Under the pieces are notes generated by a model. The model did not search any database. It worked only from the letters and a program-made list of their open reading frames with translations, and was not told the DNA's origin. A stretch of 64,000 bases of DNA, taken from assembly GCF_016097555.1 (NCBI RefSeq), contig NC_054711.1:38334152-38398151 (forward strand), read 5' to 3'. The DNA is from Gigantopelta aegis (lineage: Eukaryota > Mollusca > Gastropoda > Neomphalida > Peltospiridae). This document shows, piece by piece, positions 58,234 to 64,000 of this stretch. Made by a program: the position numbers and the translations under genes. How positions within the stretch are numbered: position 1 is the stretch's first letter; each line of letters opens with the position of its first letter.

Positions 58234-58590
58234 AGACTGGCCTCGGTGGTTAGGCCATTGGTCTACAGGCTGGTAGGTACTGGGTTCAGATCCCAGTCGA
58301 GGCGTGGGATTTTTAATCCAGATACTGACTCCAAACCCTGAGTGAGTGTTCTGCAAGACTCGATGGGTAGGTGTAAACCACTTGCACCGACCAGTGATCC
58401 ATAACTGGTTCAGCAAAGGCCATGGTTTGTGCTATCATGCCTGTGGGAAGTGCAAATAAAAGATCCCTTGCTGCCTGTCGTAAAAGAGTAGCCTATGTGG
58501 CAACAGCGGGTTTCCTCTAAAAAACAGTTTCAGAATGACCATATGTCTGACGTCCAATAACCGATAAGATAAAAAATCAATGCGCCTTTG
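58234..58590 (+). mobile_element. SINE head C with tail A, 3' truncated
   Basis: ctggcctcggtggttaggcc to aaaaaatcaatgcgc. Confidence 0.88.
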
Positions 58591-58619
58591 CCATGATGCC
58601 TAGAAAATGGTACTCTTAA

Positions 58620-59142
58620 AGGGACACGCCCTAGTTACGGCTAGTTATTAACCATTACGCCGTTGTTTTTCGCTATTAAACCCATTTTTTCACAAATAAA
58701 ATTGCACTTTACTTACATTTTATTATTTAGAATACACATTACCATTCATGAAGTGCTTTTTGGTAATCCTGGTAATCCTGATGTTTGTAAAACCATGAAA
58801 TGCATTTTTTGTATTTCTTAAAATGCCGCGCGCACTCGAGAAAAAACCGTTAAGCAAGCGAGGTCCAATCTATTTTTAGAGGGAATCTTCCTGTGTAAAC
58901 GCCACAGACGTTGGTATACCACGTGACCGTTATCATTTTGGTTCGGTTTGTTTTCTCGTGCACGGTTCGCGCACTCAATATCCGATTTGTTGTCGTGTGC
59001 TACGTTTAATCACATCCATCTGAAAAAAATGTAACCCCGTAATTCGGCACCCAATGCTTATTACAATTCTTAATTTATCAAATGCTTACATAATAGCGTC
59101 TATTAGAAATTAGTGAGGAAAATTAGGTAGAGATATGTCCCC
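58620..59142. mobile_element. Related TTAA MITE, diverged
   Basis: The left end is TTAA followed by AGGGACACGCCCTAGTTA and the right end is GATATGTCCCC then TTAC. It is the same family type as 40200-40571 but with diverged interior and a mutated right target. Confidence 0.6.
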
Positions 59143-59245
59143 TTACCGTTTTCCAGTTCCGGCGCATTCCGCTAACAGCAGGCATGGTTGATGACCACAG
59201 TTGTTTGTGAATCTTCATCTGAGATTTATACATGCCAGTCCCTGA

Positions 59246-59394
59246 AAAGGCCATAACTCGGAAACTGTTGGTCCGATTAAGCTGAAACTTGGAATTTCAG
59301 GGTTTTTGACCAATATAACCGTATATACCAAATTTCATTGAAATTGGAGAGGGTAGGGTTTAACCCATTGGGTGATCTGACATGGAATGACCCT
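59246..59394. mobile_element. Solo arm of the fold-back element
   Basis: It matches the right arm of 14285-15018 from ccataactcggaaactgttg to ggaatgaccct. No partner arm is present, so it is a truncated copy. Confidence 0.75.
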
Positions 59395-59644
59395 AGTCAC
59401 AAAAAATTAGTGGTTTTGTTTAGGATTCAATGAAAACCAGTTACATTGTTTCTTGAGCACATTCCCTTCAGAACACATCACTGGTTTTCAACTTTCACTT
59501 TCAGCTGAAGGAATGAAATAATTGTTTGGCAGTGCCTGTCAAAATGACCTGTCATAAATTATAATGTGCCTGTCACCAAATGTTAAAGTAATGTTACTGC
59601 TGACCTTTATTAATCATGTACGCTTACATATACTAGTACATACA

Positions 59645-60520
59645 AGCTTATTAAACAAATTATAAAACAATCTATTGAGGAATACCAAATTTCAGGAGAT
59701 GATCATAAAGACATTAAATTTTCTATAAATGACCAACTACTTTACGAAATTTAAAAAATGTGAATAAGAAGCGAAACTATTTCATATTCAACAAGACAAA
59801 ACAAAACAAAGCAAGAAAAAAATCTTGAAAAAGATATACTTAAAATAGAATCAATATCCCAAACATTAACTAATAAAGAAGCTAAAATATTACAGGAAAA
59901 GAAAATAGAATTGGAAACATTACGGAGTGAAAAAATAAAAGGCATTATATTTAGATGTAAAGCAAAATGGTATGAAGAGGGAGAGAAAAGTTTGGAATAT
60001 TTTCTGAATTTAGAAAGGAGAACCTATACTAAAGAAAACATACGTTAAATTCTGAAATATTAAAAGCAACATCAAATTTCTATAAAAAAAAGTTATACAC
60101 TAGTAATTATAATAAAGGATTATAAGAAAAAATAAATAACTTCACAAATATTAATGTAAAATTGGCAGAAAATGAAAGGGACTTGTGTGAAGGAACTACT
60201 ATATTTTTTAATGAATGTACAGACGTAATTAAACAGATGAAAAATGGAAAAAGTCCAGGATCAGATGAATTTAGTAGAATTTTATAAATATTTTTGAGAA
60301 GAAATTGGTATTTTCCTCTGGCGTTCTATCAATTTTGCATATAATTCTGGTAGGTTTTCCGATTTTCAGAGGCAAGGTATTATAACCTGCATTCTAAAAG
60401 AGGCTAGAGACGGAAGGTTAATAAAAAAGTGGAGACCCATTACTTTATTAAATGTAGATTATAAAATTGCATCTGGAGTTATTGCTCAAAGAGTGAAAAA
60501 GGTTTTGCCCAGGCCTTGAC
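59645..60520 (+). pseudogene. LINE reverse transcriptase fragment (L1/Tx1-like), decayed
   Basis: Reading across frames gives a linker with KAKWYEEGEKSLEYFLNLER, then KNGKSPGSDEF, FQRQGIITCILKEARDGRL and KKWRPITLLNVDYKIASGVI. These are fingers and palm motifs of a non-LTR reverse transcriptase, upstream of the catalytic YADD, which is absent. Several stops and frameshifts break it. The sequence is unusually AT-rich. The fragment ends abruptly at about 60520, where a different repeat begins. Confidence 0.8.
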
Positions 60521-62751
60521 CGTAGGTTTTTTCAGTGGTAGCCCTCTGGGCTACCAGGTTATAAAATCTAGTAGCCCTCAGTAAAAATTGTTAGCCCCAT
60601 AACTTTAAAAAAAAACAATTTTAAAAAGAGAAAAAAAAATCATTTATTTTTATTTTAACATGTTGTTTTAGGGAGGGGTTTTGTAAATCATGAGCATTTA
60701 GGCCTATTGTGAAATATACACTTATTAAGATTAGATAATAGCCCTTAATGAACAATAAAGTTTATAGTTTAAATCAACAGAATCTGGAGGAAATATTCAA
60801 AACTACAACATTAATATGTGACAGAATGAAGTGTCGTATGGGGGGGGGAAATCCATATTACCTGCATTTGAAAACTAAAAGGAAAATATGGTACCATACT
60901 TACCCTACATTTGAAGATTAATATTGCATATTTTACTACTTAAAATTTGCTGTAACGCTTCAATAGGAGTCATTTTGAAGAATTTGGTTTATTCCAAAAC
61001 AATAATTGATGACAATAAGCTTGTAAATGCCGTAAGCCAATTATCTAACCAGACAGGGGATTGCCAAGTGTTATCACGATTTGTAAGAAAGATTCATATT
61101 TTTAACACGAAAACATTCGTCAATTTATACATTTCTTTACAGTAACAAATTTTTGTAGTGGGTTTGGTAGCCCATTCCCAAATTCTTGATCAATTACAAC
61201 AATCTAATTTTTGTAAGGAGTTTAAAATGAAACAAACTTAAATTATGTTTATTAGTTTTGTCGTGTTGTACATGTATTTGGTTTTTGTCAGTGTGATCCA
61301 TCGTTATTGTCCTAATCTCAAAAAATGAAGGCTTATCAAAACCACTATCAAAACAATTAAAGTTAAATGAACGACAGTTCATACGTGTATTTGGTAGTGG
61401 GTTATGCTTGGGCCTACTATTCATGTCGCCAGGAACGGTACTGCCAATTGCTCAAATACAGGGCATTATCCCATGTCAGACCGATATCAAAAGAATAGAA
61501 CGGCGACATCTAATCCGTTGTTAATTGACGAACAACAAAAAGGTATTATCTTGTATTGGCAGCTGTGAGACTTATCCAAACGTAATAGCCCAAGCCGAGT
61601 CATTGCATGTGCGGTTACCATTAAAGTAACTGTTTTATTTAAATTAATTGTTTTCCTGGTTGCCGAAACCAATGTAAGCGAAGTGTTAAATTAGAAAACA
61701 ATAGGTAAATAAAACAAACACTGAATAAAGCATGACTGGGGTTTATTGATGAGGTTACCTGTCGTCGCGATTGGTGATTTCCAAGTTAGCCTAAAATGTG
61801 CGAGATAACTACCCATGACGTGTCCAACCAATCAAAACCCGCATGTCATTATTTCCTGTCCAGAAACGAAAGGGAAAAGTAAACAATCATGCTCTAAGTG
61901 ACGATGTAGAGATAGCACTGCAGTTTGCAGACCTAGTTCAAGTGGAAAGTTGATATTATTCTATGACAAATGTCACAATCAAATTTATTAAACGAAATTT
62001 CAGCCGAGAGAAAAAACAAAAACACGATCGAGCGATAAGTAGAGGGGGTGGGAAACCACTAGCCCTGTGGGCTAGTGGTTTTGCATTTCTCACTAGCCCG
62101 AACTTAAAAACCACTAGCCACGGGCGTCAGGCTAGCGGATTTGTCGAACTCTGCTTTAACATAATAATAGATATTCATTTTGTAAACAATAATCTGACAA
62201 TTTGCATAGGTAGGCTAGAAGGAAATAAACTGCAATTGCATTATGGTTTAGGTTAGACTTCAGCTGGCGGCAAATAGTCTTGATCATAAAAGGCGTTAGT
62301 TGTAAGTAGGCGTCAAAACAACGGGCCATGTTGTTGATTGTCATAAATGACTACGAATAGATAACCCGTGACCCAAAGAAAATTCCATGCCCCATAGGAG
62401 CCCTGTCTATCTGGCCACTGAATTACATACAATTATTTGTATTAGTCTGCTGTTGAGATGTAATTGCTGTGGGTTAGAGGCATCACTGATGGCACTTTTG
62501 TGCATCTGGATAAACATTACTGATGTTGGTAAAACTATTCAACAACAGCAAAATTAATATACCTGGTGTACTTTATCTGCAAGTATTTAACATAAAAATT
62601 TGAAATATGTCTACATGCAACAAAATAACCTTTCAGTCATATTTATTTGCTAGAAAGTCATCTTTTTAAATTTGATATCTGTGCATCGTTTAACCCACGG
62701 CAATGGTTTTTTAAATACGGTACTGTGGATGACAAATTCTTAAGTTCGGGG
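60521..62751. other. Intergenic; possible gctag-type element remnants
   Basis: gtagccctctgggctacc at 60538 and ccctgtgggctagtgg at 62062 are small hairpins that recall the element at 841. The stretch between has no convincing ORF. Confidence 0.45.
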
Positions 62752-62894
62752 ACCAGTGGATTTGAAGAATTTGAAATCTCATTATGCCAAAATACACAGC
62801 AAATTTTCTTTTTGACCTTATTTTGTGGACAAAAATAAAATTTGCTGTGTATTTTGGCGCATAATGAGATTTCAAATTCTTCAAATCCACTGGT
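62752..62894. repeat. Near-perfect hairpin, 56-bp arms
   Basis: The arms 62752-62807 and 62837-62894 are reverse complements apart from a 2-bp insertion (gc). The loop is 29 bp. There is no flanking duplication or ORF. Confidence 0.95.
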
Positions 62895-62920
62895 TGCAAG
62901 AAAATGAATTTAATAAAATC

Positions 62921-63472
62921 AGAATTTGAATTTGTAGGTGAGAGGACAGTTGTCAGGAAGTAGCATTATTGTGGGGTTTTTGTTTTCTTGTTCCAACATT
63001 TTGTCATGGGCAATACGACTAGTATATCAAAGGTTGTGGTATGTGCTATCCTGTCTGCAGAATTTGAATTTGTAGGTGAGAGGACAGTTGTCAGGAAGTA
63101 GCATTATTGTGGGGTTTTTGTTTTCTTGTTCCAACATTTTGTCATGGGCAATACGACTAGTATATCAAAGGTTGTGGTATGTGCTATCCTGTCTGCAGAA
63201 TTTGAATTTGTAGGTGAGAGGACAGTTGTCAGGAAGTAGCGTTATTGTGGGGGTTTTGTTTTCTTGTTCCAACATTTTGTCATGGGCAATACGACTAGTA
63301 TATCAAAGGTTGTGGTATGTGCTATCCTGTCTGCAGAATTTGAATTTGTAGGTGAGAGGACAGTTGTCAGGAAGTAGCGTTATTGTGGGGGTTTTGTTTT
63401 CTTGTTCCAACATTTTGTCATGGGCAATACGACTAGTATATCAAAGGTTGTGGTATGTGCTATCCTGTCTGG
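62921..63472. repeat. 138-bp tandem array, four copies
   Basis: agaatttgaatttgtaggtg starts at 62921, 63059, 63197 and 63335. Each unit is unique sequence plus the start of a truncated SINE body, so one end of a SINE insertion was amplified with its flank. Confidence 0.97.
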
Positions 63473-63642
63473 GATGGTGCATATAATTTATAAAAGATTC
63501 CTTGCTACCACTGAACAAAATATAGCGAGTTTTCTCTCTAAGACTATATGTCAAAATTACTGCATGTTTGATACCTAATAGCCCATGGTTAATAAATGAA
63601 TGTGGTCTAGTGGTGTCATTAAAGAAAACCAAACTTTAACTT
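63435..63642 (+). mobile_element. SINE tail A, 5' truncated, next to a splice acceptor
   Basis: tatatcaaaggttgtggtat to ccaaactttaac. Its last bases are about 20 nt before the AG at 63659. Confidence 0.85.
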
Positions 63643-63659
63643 GTTTTGTTTTTTTCTAG

Positions 63660-63810
63660 ATGGAGGTGTAACTGGGCTCTATGGTCCGGGCATGCTGCTC
63701 TGACTTGCCCTTTCCAAGTGCTGTGTTTAATCTAGTGTCGGCCATTCAAGCTGTCCATCATGTCAGGCAAGGCTAAGAAGAATGCTACAGCTCCTACTGG
63801 AAAACCAAAG
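63660..63810 (+). CDS. 5' exon of a further gene, coding part 63760-63810
   Basis: A strong acceptor (gttttgtttttttctag) ends at 63659 and a donor gtaagg begins at 63811. The ATG at 63760 opens 17 codons, MSGKAKKNATAPTGKPK, which stay open to the donor. This is a short basic N-terminus too low in complexity to identify. Three upstream ATGs precede it: 63660 (three codons), 63681 (31 codons, overlapping the main start out of frame) and 63692 (three codons). The rest of the gene lies beyond the window. Confidence 0.45.
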
Positions 63811-64000
63811 GTAAGGATTTAAATTTAAGTGTGTTTTAAAAAAAAATGGACATAACCTTCAGGGTTTTAGTGCATATTTTCATTTCTACTTCACCTGACC
63901 TCAAACAAATGTATATTCCCCATAGGATAGTAGTCTGGTCCGAACTTCCAGTGGGATAGCCTAAAATTCTTCCAATGAATTCTCCTTTCTGTTTCCGGTC

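Overview
The window is eukaryotic genomic DNA from an animal, most probably a mollusc and perhaps a marine gastropod. The evidence is a spliced importin beta gene with clear metazoan similarity, large repeat-filled introns, and dozens of copies of tRNA-derived SINEs of a type I associate with molluscs. The species cannot be fixed from the sequence alone. There is no bacterial operon structure, CRISPR array or rRNA gene.

Layout: (1) 1-16.6 kb, + strand, holds the last six coding exons and the 3' UTR of importin subunit beta-1 (KPNB1). The stop codon appears to be split by the last intron. Its introns carry SINEs, a 64-bp satellite, a TTAA-flanked element with THAP-like and possible P2X7-like ORF remnants, a non-autonomous hAT-like element with 8-bp target duplications, and a long fold-back element. 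(2) 16.6-47.4 kb is intergenic or deep-intronic and repeat-rich: tandem arrays, two DD34E Tc1-type transposons with broken transposase genes, nested SINEs, TTAA MITEs and microsatellites. (3) 47.8-53.7 kb, + strand, holds a complete five-exon gene for a predicted secreted protein of about 375 residues. It has a signal peptide, a histidine-rich stretch, a charged helical middle and a Gly/Asn-rich C-terminus, and I recognise no family. It is the best candidate here for an undescribed gene. (4) 53.7-63.6 kb is repeat-rich again: TIR elements, an L1/Tx1-type LINE remnant, a near-perfect hairpin and a 138-bp tandem array. (5) At 63.66-63.81 kb a 5' exon of a further + strand gene begins (MSGKAKK...) and leaves the window.

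The mobile DNA shows clear mechanism. Two alternative SINE heads are combined with two alternative 3' tails. Several copies have 10-13 bp target-site duplications. Two SINE insertions can be paired with a related empty site inside the same window. One SINE tail sits directly upstream of a predicted splice acceptor. The genes do not form a pathway; they are neighbours on a chromosome.
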